A stretch of DNA of 38,027 nucleotides from an uncultured Sphingomonas sp. (GCA_913776045.1 CAJYOI010000035.1:1-38027); one strand, 5' to 3'; positions 16,752 through 25,430 are shown, counted from the first letter of the stretch. Notes: a model not told the origin generated them from the sequence alone. Numbers and translations: made by a program.

Positions 16752-17773
16752 AGGCGACCGCCGCCGGGATGGCCTCGGCGATCGACGACGCCGCCAAACG
16801 TGGCGGTAACGGCCCCCGCCTGTTCCTGCTCCACGGCCCAGATGAGGCCGGCGCGATGGAATATGCCGCGCGTCTGGGGCGAGCGATGGGCGCGGATGCC
16901 GAGAGGATCGACCTCGACGGGTCCGCGCTGAAGGCCAATCCCGGGCGTCTGGCCGACGAAGCCGCCTCCATCTCGCTATTCGGCGGCGCGCGCTACATCC
17001 GGGTGACCGCCATGGGTGAGGAATCGGTCGAAGCGGTCGACCTACTGCTGTCCGCCGCCTCTGCCGGCAATCCGGTCGTCGCGATCGCGCCATCCGCCAA
17101 GGCGACCGGCAAGCTGGTCAAAACGGCCGTGTCGAACCCCGCGGCGATGGCGCTGGCCTGCTATCAGCCGGAGGGAATGAACGCCGCACGACTGGCGACG
17201 GGAATCGCCCGAGAGCACGGGCTTCGTCTGACCGGCGACACGGCGGCTGCACTTTTCGAGGCGAGCGGCGGTGACCGTGCGGTGCTGACGCGGGAGATCG
17301 AGAAGCTGGCGTTGTTCCTCGACGCCGCTCCCGACCGGCCACGGGACGCTGGCGAGGACGAGCTCGCGCAGATCGGCGCCAACATCGCCGAGAGCGAAAT
17401 GGCGACCGCGATCACCGCGGCGATCGATGGCGATGCTGCGACGCTGGGTCGCGAGTTGCTGGGCGTCGACGCGGCAGGGATGACGATCCCGATGCTACGC
17501 GGACTCGCCAAGCGACTGATTTCCTTGGCGGATATGCGCGGTGAGGTCGATCGCGGCGAGTCGCCCGACATCGTCGTCGAGCGGCACCGCGTGTTCTGGA
17601 AGGAGCGCCCGGCAACGATCACCGCGCTGCGCCGCTGGACGACGCCGCAGATTGCGGCGGCCGTTTCGCGCGTACGGCGGGCCGAACGTGGGCTGCTGAC
17701 CGGCGGGAATCCAGCGGCGGTCACCGCCCAGCACGACATACTCTCGATCGCGCGGGCAGCGAAGCGACGGTAG
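16748..17773 (+). CDS. holA: DNA polymerase III delta subunit
   Basis: Clamp-loader subunit that opens the beta sliding clamp; 341 residues, normal. Recognisable stretches are PRLFLLHGPDEAGAMEYA (degenerate P-loop region), ISLFGGARYIRV, GMNAARLATGIAREHGLRLT, ALFEASGGDRAVLTREIEKL and a C-terminal helical collar domain with LLTGGNPAAVTAQHDILSIA. The start is GTG 16748 within the lptE stop (GTGA); the open frame further upstream lies inside lptE in another frame. It ends 15 bp from the convergent parB stop. Confidence 0.93.
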   Translation: MKATAAGMASAIDDAAKRGGNGPRLFLLHGPDEAGAMEYAARLGRAMGADAERIDLDGSALKANPGRLADEAASISLFGGARYIRVTAMGEESVEAVDLLLSAASAGNPVVAIAPSAKATGKLVKTAVSNPAAMALACYQPEGMNAARLATGIAREHGLRLTGDTAAALFEASGGDRAVLTREIEKLALFLDAAPDRPRDAGEDELAQIGANIAESEMATAITAAIDGDAATLGRELLGVDAAGMTIPMLRGLAKRLISLADMRGEVDRGESPDIVVERHRVFWKERPATITALRRWTTPQIAAAVSRVRRAERGLLTGGNPAAVTAQHDILSIARAAKRR

Positions 17774-17788
17774 CGCCTCTCGTGGGGC

Positions 17789-18703
17789 CTAGATCCGCTC
17801 GCCGCTAAGACGCTGGCAGACCATGTCGAGCTGGTCGAGCGTCGAATAGTTGAGCGTCAGCGTGCCGCCCTTCTCGCTATGCGCGATACGGATGGTCAGG
17901 CCGAGCAGGTCGCCGAGCTGACGTTCGAGCGCGTTGATGTCGGCGTCGGGCGCGCCGTTCGATGCCGAAGACGACGCCTTGCCCTTGCGCCCCTCGGGCT
18001 TCACCGCGCGAGCGAGCTTTTCGGTTTCGCGCACCGACAGCCCCTCGTCGACGACGCGGCGAGCCAGCGCCACCGGATCGGGCGCGCCGATAAGCGCGCG
18101 GGCGTGGCCCATCTCCAGTTCGCCCGTGACGACCATCGTCCGCACGCCTTCGGGCAGGTCTAGCAGGCGCAACAGGTTCGAGATGTGGCTACGGGACTTG
18201 TCGACCAGCTTACCGAGCACTTCCTGAGTGTGGCCGAACTGGTCGATCAGCCGGCGATAGGCCTCCGCCTCTTCGATCGCGTTGAGGTCGGCGCGCTGGA
18301 TGTTTTCGACCAGCGCGATTTCCATCGTATCGGCGTCGCTCAGCTCGCGGACGATGACCGGCACTTCGTGGAGCCGTGCGCGTTGCGCCGCGCGCCAGCG
18401 GCGTTCGCCGGCGACGATTTGATAGTCGTGGCCGTGCGGGCGCACGACGATCGGCTGGATCAGCCCGCGCTGCGCGATCGAGCGCGAAAGTTCTTCAAGC
18501 TTGTCCTCATCGAAGTGTCGACGCGGCTGCCCTGGGTGCGGTCTCATCGCACTGACCGGGAGCGTGCGGACACCCGAGGGGACCGACCCACCCTCCCCGT
18601 TGACCGGCGCTTCGACCACCGCGTCGCCGAGCAAGGCGCTCAAGCCACGACCAAGACCCGAGCGGGCTTTGCGACCGGCAGGTGCAGGCGTGTCGTCGAT
18701 CAT
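17789..18703 (-). CDS. parB: Chromosome-partitioning protein ParB
   Basis: Binds parS, loads as a CTP-dependent clamp and spreads along origin DNA. It has 304 residues. The N-terminal domain has a Lys/Arg-rich lead (RSGLGRGLSALLGD), then RPHPGQPRRHF, the box motif GERRWRAAQRA and ENIQRADLNAIEEAEAYRRL. The central helix-turn-helix reads VDKSRSHISNLLRLLDLP. The C-terminal dimer domain covers about 250-304. The ATG at 18703 overlaps the parA stop (ATGA), so ParA and ParB are co-translated. Three parS-like sites lie 0.8-3.3 kb upstream within the same operon. Confidence 0.97.
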   Translation of the reverse strand: MIDDTPAPAGRKARSGLGRGLSALLGDAVVEAPVNGEGGSVPSGVRTLPVSAMRPHPGQPRRHFDEDKLEELSRSIAQRGLIQPIVVRPHGHDYQIVAGERRWRAAQRARLHEVPVIVRELSDADTMEIALVENIQRADLNAIEEAEAYRRLIDQFGHTQEVLGKLVDKSRSHISNLLRLLDLPEGVRTMVVTGELEMGHARALIGAPDPVALARRVVDEGLSVRETEKLARAVKPEGRKGKASSSASNGAPDADINALERQLGDLLGLTIRIAHSEKGGTLTLNYSTLDQLDMVCQRLSGERI

Positions 18704-19482
18704 GCGGCGGCCTTGGCGACATTGGGGAGACGAAGGATCAGTTCGCGAGCGAGCGCGATATAGGCTTGCGAGCCCGTGCAGCGGTGATCGTAGATCAGCG
18801 CAGGCAGACCGTGGCTGGGCGCTTCGGACAGGCGGACATTGCGCGGAATGACGGTGTCGAACACGACCTTTCCCAGCACCGCGCGCACGTCGTCCGACAC
18901 CTGGTCGGTCAGGCGATTGCGACGATCGAACATTGTCAACACGACGCCCAGGATCGACAGCCCCGGATTGAAGCGCGAGCGGATGCGCTCGACGGTGCTC
19001 AGCAACTGGCTGAGCCCCTCCAGCGCGAAGAACTCGCACTGCAGCGGCACGAGCAACGCGTGCGCCGCGACCATCGCGTTGATTGTCAACAGCCCGAGCG
19101 AAGGCGGACAGTCGATCAGCACGACGTCCCACCGCGCATCGCTGCGCTGGACGGTGCGGTCGAGCCGGTGGGTACGCGCTTCGAAATCGATCAGCTCGAT
19201 TTCCGCGCCCGACAGGTCGACCGTCGCAGGGACCACGTCGAGGCGCGGGACCTGCGTGGCGATCGCGGCATCGGCCAACTTGCCCTCACCGACCAGCAGG
19301 TCGTAGCTCGACGTGTGCCGATCATTGCGCTTGATGCCCAGACCCGTCGAGGCATTGCCCTGCGGGTCGAGGTCGATCAGCAGCACCCGCGATCCCGTCG
19401 CGGCGAGCGCCGTGCCGACATTGATCGCCGTGGTAGTCTTACCCACCCCGCCCTTCTGATTTGCGATGGCGATGACTTTCAT
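18700..19482 (-). CDS. parA: Chromosome-partitioning ATPase ParA
   Basis: DNA-binding Walker-type ATPase whose gradient moves ParB-parS. It has 260 residues, with no N-terminal helix-turn-helix, so it is the chromosomal type. Deviant Walker A ANQKGGVGKTTTAIN is at 7-21, with the signature Lys in KGGVGKT. Walker A' is LLIDLDPQGNASTGLG and Walker B is VVLIDCPPSLGLLT. The ATG at 19482 overlaps the rsmG stop (ATGA); it opens directly into MKVIAIANQKGG, the standard family start. It is followed by parB with the same kind of overlap. Confidence 0.98.
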   Translation of the reverse strand: MKVIAIANQKGGVGKTTTAINVGTALAATGSRVLLIDLDPQGNASTGLGIKRNDRHTSSYDLLVGEGKLADAAIATQVPRLDVVPATVDLSGAEIELIDFEARTHRLDRTVQRSDARWDVVLIDCPPSLGLLTINAMVAAHALLVPLQCEFFALEGLSQLLSTVERIRSRFNPGLSILGVVLTMFDRRNRLTDQVSDDVRAVLGKVVFDTVIPRNVRLSEAPSHGLPALIYDHRCTGSQAYIALARELILRLPNVAKAAA

Positions 19483-20096
19483 CGCGCGGCCACTCCGCTG
19501 GCGACGACGATGCCCGAATTTGGATCGACGATGCTGTGTTTCACGTGAAACGTACCATGCCACGTCCGACTTGCACTCGCCACTTCCGATTGAGCGCTTT
19601 CGCCTTTCGGCAGAATGAAAACACTCCGCTTCGAGACAAAGCCACGAGATGCGGCGAGCAACGCCTCTAATTTGGCGACGGCCCGCGCAGAGATTACGTC
19701 TGCCATCGCAATGTCGAAGACGCGTTCGGCCTTGGCGTGGATGACTTGGACCTTCGACAGACCGAGCGTATCGGCGGAGCGCTGAAGAAACTCGACACGC
19801 AGTTTGCGCGGCTCGATCAATGTCACCGCTCGCTTGGATAACGCCGCGACCACCAGACCGGGCAGTCCCGCCCCCGCCCCGATATCCACCCAATGCTTCC
19901 AATCAGAGGGCGCATGATCGAGCAATTGCGCAGAATCGACAATATGTCGCGTCCATACCGATGGGACTGTTGCGGCAGAAATCAGATTCTGACGGTCGGC
20001 TTCGGCGAGCAGCAGATCGACATAGTCGGCTAGTCGGTCAAGCGCGGCCGCATCATATCGCTCGGCCAACCAGCGCTTCGCGTCGTCCTTGGTCAT
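19479..20096 (-). CDS. rsmG: 16S rRNA (G527-N7) methyltransferase RsmG (GidB)
   Basis: SAM-dependent methyltransferase acting on 16S rRNA G527; 205 residues. Signature stretches: WTRHIVDSAQLL at 48-59, SAM motif I VDIGAGAGLPG at 70-80, TLIEPRKLRVEFLQR, and ISARAVAKLEALL. It is linked by ATGA overlap to mnmG before it and parA after it. Near its 3' end the sequence encoding TFHVKH is itself a parS-like palindrome (19537-19552), so the protein's C-terminal region carries the imprint of a ParB site. Confidence 0.95.
   Translation of the reverse strand: MTKDDAKRWLAERYDAAALDRLADYVDLLLAEADRQNLISAATVPSVWTRHIVDSAQLLDHAPSDWKHWVDIGAGAGLPGLVVAALSKRAVTLIEPRKLRVEFLQRSADTLGLSKVQVIHAKAERVFDIAMADVISARAVAKLEALLAASRGFVSKRSVFILPKGESAQSEVASASRTWHGTFHVKHSIVDPNSGIVVASGVAAR
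19537..19552. other. parS site 1 (inside rsmG)
   Basis: TGTTTCACGTGAAACG contains the perfect 14-bp palindrome GTTTCACGTGAAAC (19538-19551). It matches the well-known bacterial parS consensus TGTTTCACGTGAAACA at 15 of 16 positions. It lies in the coding end of rsmG, about 60 bp before parA. Confidence 0.92.
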
Positions 20097-21934
20097 GCCG
20101 CCTGCCGTTTCACGTGAAGCAAAATCGCCGATAAGGCGGCGGGAGAAATCCCCCGCACACGCGAAGCATCGTCGAGCGTCGACGGGCGAGACGCGGTCAG
20201 ACGCTCGATCATTTCGTTCGAGAGACCGGGAACGGAACGATAGTCGAGCACCGGTGGCAGCGGCGTCGCAGCGGCCCGGCGACGCTCGGCAACGTCCTGC
20301 GCCTGTCGTTCGAGGTAGGGCGCATAGCGGGCGTCCTCGATCGCTTCGGCTACTGCGTCGTCATCGACCGTCGCGTCGCTTGCCAGCACATGCTCGCGCT
20401 GGACGCCTGGAAAACGCAACCATTCGCGAAAAGATCGCTTCGCGCCATCCGCGCCGACGTTCGCCCCACGTCGCCGCATGTCGTCGGACGACGCAATCGC
20501 AGCGAGCAGCTTGTCGACATGCGATCGGGCCTCACGACGTTCGGAAAGGTGTCGGGAACGCTCGGGTGACAGGCACCCCGCCGCCTCTCCGATTACCGAA
20601 AAACGCGTTTCCGCATTGTCCGCGCGCAGCCACAACCGGTGCTCGGCACGGGCGGTCAGCATCCGATACGGTTCGGTCACCCCCTGTAGGGTGAGGTCGT
20701 CGATCATCACACCCAGATAACTGTCGCTCCGGTCGAGCAGAACCGGCGCCATGTCGCACGCAACGGCTGCTGCGTTCAAACCGGCGACGAGCCCCTGCCC
20801 GGCCGCTTCCTCATAACCCGTCGTTCCGTTGATCTGCCCTGCACAGAATAGTCCCGGTATGGCCCGCGATTGCAGATCGCCGCCGAGCGACCGCGGGTCG
20901 AGATAGTCATACTCGACCGCGTATCCCGGCTCGACGATCCGGCAGTGCTCAAGGCCGGGTATGGACGCGATCATCGCTGCCTGGATATCGTCGGGCAGTG
21001 AAGTCGAAATGCCGTTGGGATAGACCAGCGCATCATCGAGCCCCTCTGGCTCCAGGAAAAGCTGATGCCCTTCGCGGTCGCCGAAGCGGTGCACCTTGTC
21101 CTCGATTGACGGGCAGTAGCGCGGTCCCCCGCCCTCGATCGCGCCGCTGAACAGCGGCGAACGGTCGAGGCCGCTGCGAATGATATCGTGCGTCCGCTGG
21201 GTCGTCCGCGTCACGCCGCAGGCGATCTGCGGGAGCCGAGGGCCACGGGTCATCGGCGACATCGTCCACGCGATGTCGTCGCTCGCCTGCTCTTCCAGCC
21301 GCGCCCAGTCGATCGTCCGACCATCCAGCCGCGGCGGGGTGCCGGTCTTCAAACGACCGAGCGGCAGCCCCAAGGATCGCAGCTGGTGGCCAAGGCGGGT
21401 CGCCGCGCGTTCGTGTACCCGCCCGCCTTCCGCCCGCCATTCCCCGCGGAAGATGCGACCGCCCAGGAAGGTACCCGTCGCGATCACAACGGATCGTGCC
21501 GGCAGTAGACTTCCGTCGCCTAATTCGACGCCTGCCACCGCACCGCCTGCGTCGCATACCAGCGCATCCGCTTCGCCCTCGACGACGGCGATATTGGCTA
21601 AGGCTGCGATCGCCCGCTGGATTGCCCCTGAATAAAGCTTGCGGTCGGCCTGGATGCGCGGCCCCTGCACCGCGACACCCTTGCTGCGGTTGAGCATACG
21701 GTAATGGATCGCGGCGGCATCGGCGGCGCGTGCGATAAGACCATCAAGAGCATCGACCTCGCGCACCAGATGCCCTTTGCCGATCCCGCCGATTGCAGGA
21801 TTGCAGGACATCGCGCCGACCTTCGTGGCATCGAACGTGACGAGAGCGACACGCGCCCCCCGGCGCGCTGCAGCGGCAGCCGCTTCGGTTCCGGCATGAC
21901 CGCCGCCGATAACGATGACATCGAAACTGTTCAC
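20093..21934 (-). CDS. mnmG: tRNA uridine-5-carboxymethylaminomethyl modification enzyme MnmG (GidA)
   Basis: FAD protein that, with MnmE, installs cmnm5U34 on tRNAs. It has 613 residues, standard. The dinucleotide-binding motif IGGGHAGTEAAAAAARRG is at about 9-26. Further family signatures are CNPAIGGIGKGHLVREVDAL, GTFLGGRIFRGEW, LKTGTPPRLDGRTIDW, YCPSIEDKVHRFGDREGHQL and FCAGQINGTTGYEEAAGQGL. It overlaps rsmG by ATGA and lies 58 bp after mnmE. A variant parS lies in its last codons (LLHVKR). Confidence 0.98.
   Translation of the reverse strand: MNSFDVIVIGGGHAGTEAAAAAARRGARVALVTFDATKVGAMSCNPAIGGIGKGHLVREVDALDGLIARAADAAAIHYRMLNRSKGVAVQGPRIQADRKLYSGAIQRAIAALANIAVVEGEADALVCDAGGAVAGVELGDGSLLPARSVVIATGTFLGGRIFRGEWRAEGGRVHERAATRLGHQLRSLGLPLGRLKTGTPPRLDGRTIDWARLEEQASDDIAWTMSPMTRGPRLPQIACGVTRTTQRTHDIIRSGLDRSPLFSGAIEGGGPRYCPSIEDKVHRFGDREGHQLFLEPEGLDDALVYPNGISTSLPDDIQAAMIASIPGLEHCRIVEPGYAVEYDYLDPRSLGGDLQSRAIPGLFCAGQINGTTGYEEAAGQGLVAGLNAAAVACDMAPVLLDRSDSYLGVMIDDLTLQGVTEPYRMLTARAEHRLWLRADNAETRFSVIGEAAGCLSPERSRHLSERREARSHVDKLLAAIASSDDMRRRGANVGADGAKRSFREWLRFPGVQREHVLASDATVDDDAVAEAIEDARYAPYLERQAQDVAERRRAAATPLPPVLDYRSVPGLSNEMIERLTASRPSTLDDASRVRGISPAALSAILLHVKRQAA
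20106..20121. other. parS-like site 2 (3' end of mnmG)
   Basis: CGTTTCACGTGAAGCA: the palindrome has one mismatch (GTTTCACGTGAAGC, 20107-20120) and differs from consensus at two of 16 positions. It overlaps the last coding residues of mnmG, just before rsmG. Confidence 0.75.
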
Positions 21935-21976
21935 GGACGCGCGATGTATGCCGACTGAGACGCAACGTCAAAGTCG

Positions 21977-21992
21977 CGTTCCACGTGGAACA
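21977..21992. other. parS site 3 (mnmE-mnmG gap)
   Basis: CGTTCCACGTGGAACA with a perfect 14-bp palindrome GTTCCACGTGGAAC (21978-21991). Compared with the usual TGTTTCACGTGAAACA it has the symmetrical change T-to-C and A-to-G, a known tolerated parS variant. It abuts the mnmE stop codon and is the only one of the three outside coding sequence. Confidence 0.88.
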
Positions 21993-23291
21993 CTATTTAC
22001 CGATGCAAAATCGGCCGAACAGCGCGTCAAGCACATCCTCGACATGCGATCGTCCCGTGATTGCATCGAATGCTGCACGCGCGAGGCGCAGTTCCTCGGC
22101 GATGACCAGCGCGTCCATCGACTGTGCTGCGATGCACAAAGATTGCTGTGCAGCGCCGCATAGAATCCGCTGCCGCTGATTGAGCGCGGGCACATCGTCC
22201 GCCGGCAGCATGGCTTGAGCAATTTGCGTCATCCGCTGCCACAGGGCCCTATCGCCAGTGTCGTCCAGCGCCGACACGGCGATCCGGCCGTCCGGCGCAA
22301 TCTGTCGATCGGGTCGGTCGGCACGCGGGTGGACGAGAATGACATCGCTTGCGACGTCGGCGGGTTCGTCGTCGCCCAGCCAAAGGACCAGATCAGCCGC
22401 GGCGACGCTTTCGCGCGTGCGGGCGATGCCGATCGCTTCGATCGGATCGTCGGTCTCTTCCGCCAGCCCGGCAGTGTCGGTCAGCACCCAGGCGATGCCG
22501 TTACGCACGACGGGTGCCTCGATCCGGTCGCGCGTGGTGCCCGCGATGGGCGAGACGATCGCCGCTTCGCGCCCGATCAGGCGGTTCAGCAATGTCGACT
22601 TGCCGCTGTTCGGGGGGCCGGCCAGCACCACCCGGATGCCATCGCGCAGGCGTTCGACGGGCGGTTGCGCAAGCAAGGTCGCGATGTCGTCCGCCAACCG
22701 CCCTACACCGCCCCGCACGGCGCCGATGATGCCGTCCTCGTCGACCGCGTCGGGTTCGTCGCTGTGATCGATCGCCGCTTCGATCATCGCCGACAGACCG
22801 ATCAGCCGGTCGTTCCAGCCCTCGATCCGCTGACGCAGATGCCCCTCGGCCGCGCGCAGTGCCGCGCGGCGCTGGCCCTCCGTCTCTGCCGAGAGCAGGT
22901 CGGCGAGACCTTCCGCTTCGGTCAGGTCGATCCGTCCCGATTCCAGTGCGCGGCGGGTGAATTCGCCCGGTTGCGCCGCCCGCAGGCCCGGTAGGTCACC
23001 AAGAACCGACTCCATCCGCCGGACGACCGCTCGGCTGCCATGCAGGTGCAGCTCGGCGAGGTTTTCGCCGGTCGCGGTTTCGGGTCCGGGGAACAGGATG
23101 ACCAGGGCCCGGTCGATCGCGTCTCCGCTGGCAGGGTCGTTCAGCCGGCGCAGACTCGCCCGGCGCGGGGCCGGCAGTTGCCCCCCGGTCAGAGCGCGGA
23201 CTGCGGCAAAGGCCTGCGATCCGCTGATCCGCACAACTGCCAACGCGGCCGGTGGCGCGCCGCTCGATAACGCGAAGATCGTGTCGGTCAT
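21993..23291 (-). CDS. mnmE: tRNA modification GTPase MnmE (TrmE)
   Basis: Partner of MnmG in wobble-uridine modification; 432 residues. The N-terminal folate-binding domain starts MTDTIFALSSGAPPAALAVV, the normal start of the family. GTPase motifs: G1 AGPPNSGKST (224-233), G2 GTTRD (251-255), G3 DTAG (272-275). The C-terminal FCIGK with Cys429 is the conserved C-[I/L]-G-K ending. The ATG at 23291 overlaps the stop of the small DUF6489 gene. It stands 58 bp upstream of mnmG, with a parS site between. Confidence 0.98.
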   Translation of the reverse strand: MTDTIFALSSGAPPAALAVVRISGSQAFAAVRALTGGQLPAPRRASLRRLNDPASGDAIDRALVILFPGPETATGENLAELHLHGSRAVVRRMESVLGDLPGLRAAQPGEFTRRALESGRIDLTEAEGLADLLSAETEGQRRAALRAAEGHLRQRIEGWNDRLIGLSAMIEAAIDHSDEPDAVDEDGIIGAVRGGVGRLADDIATLLAQPPVERLRDGIRVVLAGPPNSGKSTLLNRLIGREAAIVSPIAGTTRDRIEAPVVRNGIAWVLTDTAGLAEETDDPIEAIGIARTRESVAAADLVLWLGDDEPADVASDVILVHPRADRPDRQIAPDGRIAVSALDDTGDRALWQRMTQIAQAMLPADDVPALNQRQRILCGAAQQSLCIAAQSMDALVIAEELRLARAAFDAITGRSHVEDVLDALFGRFCIGK

Positions 23292-23521
23292 CCGCCGGTC
23301 TTGGTGCCCGCCTCGAACATCTGGCGCCAGAAATTCATGCCCGCCTCGCCCATCGGCGCCCAGTTCTTCATCATTGTCTCGATCATTTCGGGCGGTACCC
23401 CGCCCTGCATCGTCTCGAGCATCATCGACACATAGCGGTCATGCAAAGGGGTCAGATCGGGCAGGCCCATCGCCGCGCGCGCTTCTTCCGGCGTACAATC
23501 GATCTCGACGTTGATCTTCAT
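23288..23521 (-). CDS. Small DUF6489-like protein
   Basis: A 77-residue protein, predicted cytoplasmic, resembling a family of small alphaproteobacterial proteins (DUF6489 by my recollection). It begins MKINVEIDCTPEEARAAMGL, then PLHDRYVSMMLETMQGGVP and ends WRQMFEAGTKTGG. Met-rich amphipathic helices resemble those in polyhydroxyalkanoate-associated or phasin-like proteins, but that is only a similarity of composition. ATGA overlap with mnmE places it at the head of the mnmE-parB operon. It is divergent from the hydrolase gene at 23616. Confidence 0.78.
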   Translation of the reverse strand: MKINVEIDCTPEEARAAMGLPDLTPLHDRYVSMMLETMQGGVPPEMIETMMKNWAPMGEAGMNFWRQMFEAGTKTGG

Positions 23522-23615
23522 GCGCCCTTTTCCCCATGTTAGCGTTGCGCTTGTCGCAACCTATGCGCGCGATGCGTAGGCGTCCGCAATCTTTCCCTGA
23601 CAGGAGCATGTCCGA

Positions 23616-24311
23616 ATGACCGACACGACGATCCCCACGCTGGACGAAGACGGCCGGTTCGCCGCCTATGTCGCCCGCCCCGCCGGCACGCCGCGGGCCG
23701 CAATCGTCGTGATCCAGGAAATCTTCGGCGTGAACCCCGGCATCCGCCGCAAATGCGACCGAATGGCCGAAGATGGCTATCTGGCGGTTGCCCCGGATCT
23801 GTTCTGGCGCCTGGAGCCGGGCATCCAGCTCGATCCCGACATGCCTGAAGAAATGGAGCGGGCGCTGGGCCTGATGGGCAAGTTCGACCAGGACGCCGGC
23901 GTTCGCGATATCGAGGCGACGATTCGCTGGGCGCGATCCGAGGTCGAAGGCGGCAAGGTCGGCTGCGTCGGCTACTGCCTGGGCGGGCGTCTGGCCTATA
24001 TGACGGCGGCGCGGACGGACGTCGACGCCAGCGTGGGCTATTACGCGGTCGGTATCCCCGACCTGCTGCGCGAGGCGCAGGCGATCGCGCACCCACTGCT
24101 CCTCCACATCGCCGGCGACGACGGGTTCGTCGATACGGAAACGCAGGCCAAGATGCATGAGGGGCTGGACGATCACCCGAAGGTGACGTTGCTCGACTAT
24201 CCGGGCGAGGATCACGGCTTCGCGACCGAAATGGGCGACCGCCGCTCGCCGGAGGCCGCCGACCGTGCGGATGCGGCGACCACGGCCTTCTTCGCCGAGC
24301 ATCTCGGCTGA
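23616..24311 (+). CDS. Dienelactone-hydrolase-family alpha/beta hydrolase
   Basis: A 231-residue cytoplasmic alpha/beta hydrolase of the DLH family. The nucleophile is Cys121 in VGYCLGGRLAY. The catalytic acid is probably in HIAGDDGFVD (about 168-169), and His200 lies in GEDHGF. IVVIQEIFGVN at 31-40 is the usual oxyanion/Glu36 motif of the family. The true substrate is unknown; such genes are common outside chlorocatechol pathways. AGGAG lies 9 bases before ATG 23616. Terminated by the hairpin at 24320. Confidence 0.92.
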   Translation: MTDTTIPTLDEDGRFAAYVARPAGTPRAAIVVIQEIFGVNPGIRRKCDRMAEDGYLAVAPDLFWRLEPGIQLDPDMPEEMERALGLMGKFDQDAGVRDIEATIRWARSEVEGGKVGCVGYCLGGRLAYMTAARTDVDASVGYYAVGIPDLLREAQAIAHPLLLHIAGDDGFVDTETQAKMHEGLDDHPKVTLLDYPGEDHGFATEMGDRRSPEAADRADAATTAFFAEHLG

Positions 24312-24319
24312 TACGAAAA

Positions 24320-24343
24320 GGGGCGGTCCTGACCGGCCGCCCC
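24320..24343. terminator. Bidirectional terminator between convergent genes
   Basis: Arms GGGGCGG (24320-24326) and CCGCCCC (24337-24343) lie in the 61-bp gap between the hydrolase and the TerC-family gene. They are flanked by GTTT on the plus side and by a run reading CTTTTC on the minus side. Confidence 0.75.
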
Positions 24344-24372
24344 GTTTAGATTCGTGGTTTGACGCCCGTTCC

Positions 24373-25020
24373 TCAGAACAGCGTGCCCAGCCCCACCTGC
24401 GGGTCGATATAGCCTTCGTAGATCATCTTGCCGGCGACATAGAGGATGACCAGCAGGCCTACGTAGGCGATCCAGCGATAACGCTCGATGTACTTGGCGA
24501 TGATGTTGGCAGCGAGACCCATCAGCGCGACCGACAGCAGCAGGCCGATGACGAGGATGCCCGGATGCTCGCGCGCGGCACCGGCGACCGCCAGGACGTT
24601 GTCCAGGCTCATCGATACGTCGGCGACGGCAACCGCCCAGGCGGCACCGGCAAAGCTCTTGGCGGGCTTCAGATTGCCCAGTTCCTCGTCGTGGCCGGCA
24701 TCCTGGCGCAGTTCGCGCCACATCTTCCACGATACCCACAGCAGCAGGAGGCCGCCGGCGAAGATCAGCCCGACGACCTGCATCAGCTGCGTGACGGCCA
24801 GCGCGAAGAGGATGCGCAGGACCAGCGCGGCCATGATGCCGATCAGGATGACCTTCTTGCGCTGGTCGGCCGGCAGGCCCGCCGCCAGCGCGCCGACGAC
24901 GATCGCATTGTCGCCCGCCAGCATCACGTCGATCAACAGCACCTGCAGGAAGGCGCTGAGCGCGGCAGGAGAGCCGATATTGCTGAAATCCGCGACGATA
25001 TGTTGCCAAAGTTCGGTCAT
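24373..25020 (-). CDS. TerC/YjbE-family integral membrane protein
   Basis: A 215-residue inner-membrane protein with about seven hydrophobic segments. Two acidic intramembrane motifs mark the family: LIDVMLAGDNAIVVGALAAG (about 29-48) and VADVSMSLDNVLAVAGAA (about 134-151). A short polar loop (RELRQDAGHDEELGN) separates the halves. Family members export metals, especially manganese, or help metal loading of secreted enzymes; the exact ion here is not determined. I looked upstream (25021-25073) for a yybP-ykoY riboswitch and saw no room for one. The ATG at 25020 is the first that starts the hydrophobic domain. Confidence 0.88.
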   Translation of the reverse strand: MTELWQHIVADFSNIGSPAALSAFLQVLLIDVMLAGDNAIVVGALAAGLPADQRKKVILIGIMAALVLRILFALAVTQLMQVVGLIFAGGLLLLWVSWKMWRELRQDAGHDEELGNLKPAKSFAGAAWAVAVADVSMSLDNVLAVAGAAREHPGILVIGLLLSVALMGLAANIIAKYIERYRWIAYVGLLVILYVAGKMIYEGYIDPQVGLGTLF

Positions 25021-25073
25021 GGTCCGAGCGATAGCCGGGTTCGTCGCTAGGGGATAGCCGGGAAAGGCTGGCG

Positions 25074-25430
25074 TCAGTGCTTGCCGTACGCGTCCTGCAT
25101 TTCGCCCAGCCATCCGGCGCGTGGCACGATCGCACCGACATCGCGCCGCCGCTTGCGGGCTTCGACCACATCGATCGGTTCGACAAAGGCGATCGCGACC
25201 GATCCCTCGTCCACCCGCACGACGCGGGCCAGCACGCTTTCGACCAGACCGATCGTCACCGCGATCATCTCGCCGACGCTCAGCCCCTCGACCGCCGACA
25301 TGCGCAGGCCGGTCGCCGACAGATTGACTACGCGGTGCGTGGTCGGCGACGCCGTGTTCTGGCGGTGCAGGACACCGGTAAGCATCACGCTCGTTCGATC
25401 GGCTCTGAGAGGACGGGACGGCTGTTCCAT
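25074..25430 (-). CDS. PilZ-domain protein
   Basis: A 118-residue protein with a PilZ-like domain, expected to bind cyclic di-GMP. The N-terminal Arg-bearing segment (PSRPLRADRTSVMLTGVL) is followed by VVNLSATGLRMSAVEGLSVG, the usual (D/N)xSxxG part of the domain, then ARVVRVDEGSVAIAFVEPID. The RxxxR part is atypical (RPLRADR), so c-di-GMP binding is likely but not certain. It stands alone, minus strand, 53 bp before the TerC-family gene and may be co-transcribed with it. Confidence 0.8.
   Translation of the reverse strand: MEQPSRPLRADRTSVMLTGVLHRQNTASPTTHRVVNLSATGLRMSAVEGLSVGEMIAVTIGLVESVLARVVRVDEGSVAIAFVEPIDVVEARKRRRDVGAIVPRAGWLGEMQDAYGKH

Noticed and set aside
25021-25073. Manganese riboswitch (yybP-ykoY) before the TerC-family gene
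   Set aside because: Only 53 bp separate it from the PilZ gene; no paired elements of that riboswitch were seen.
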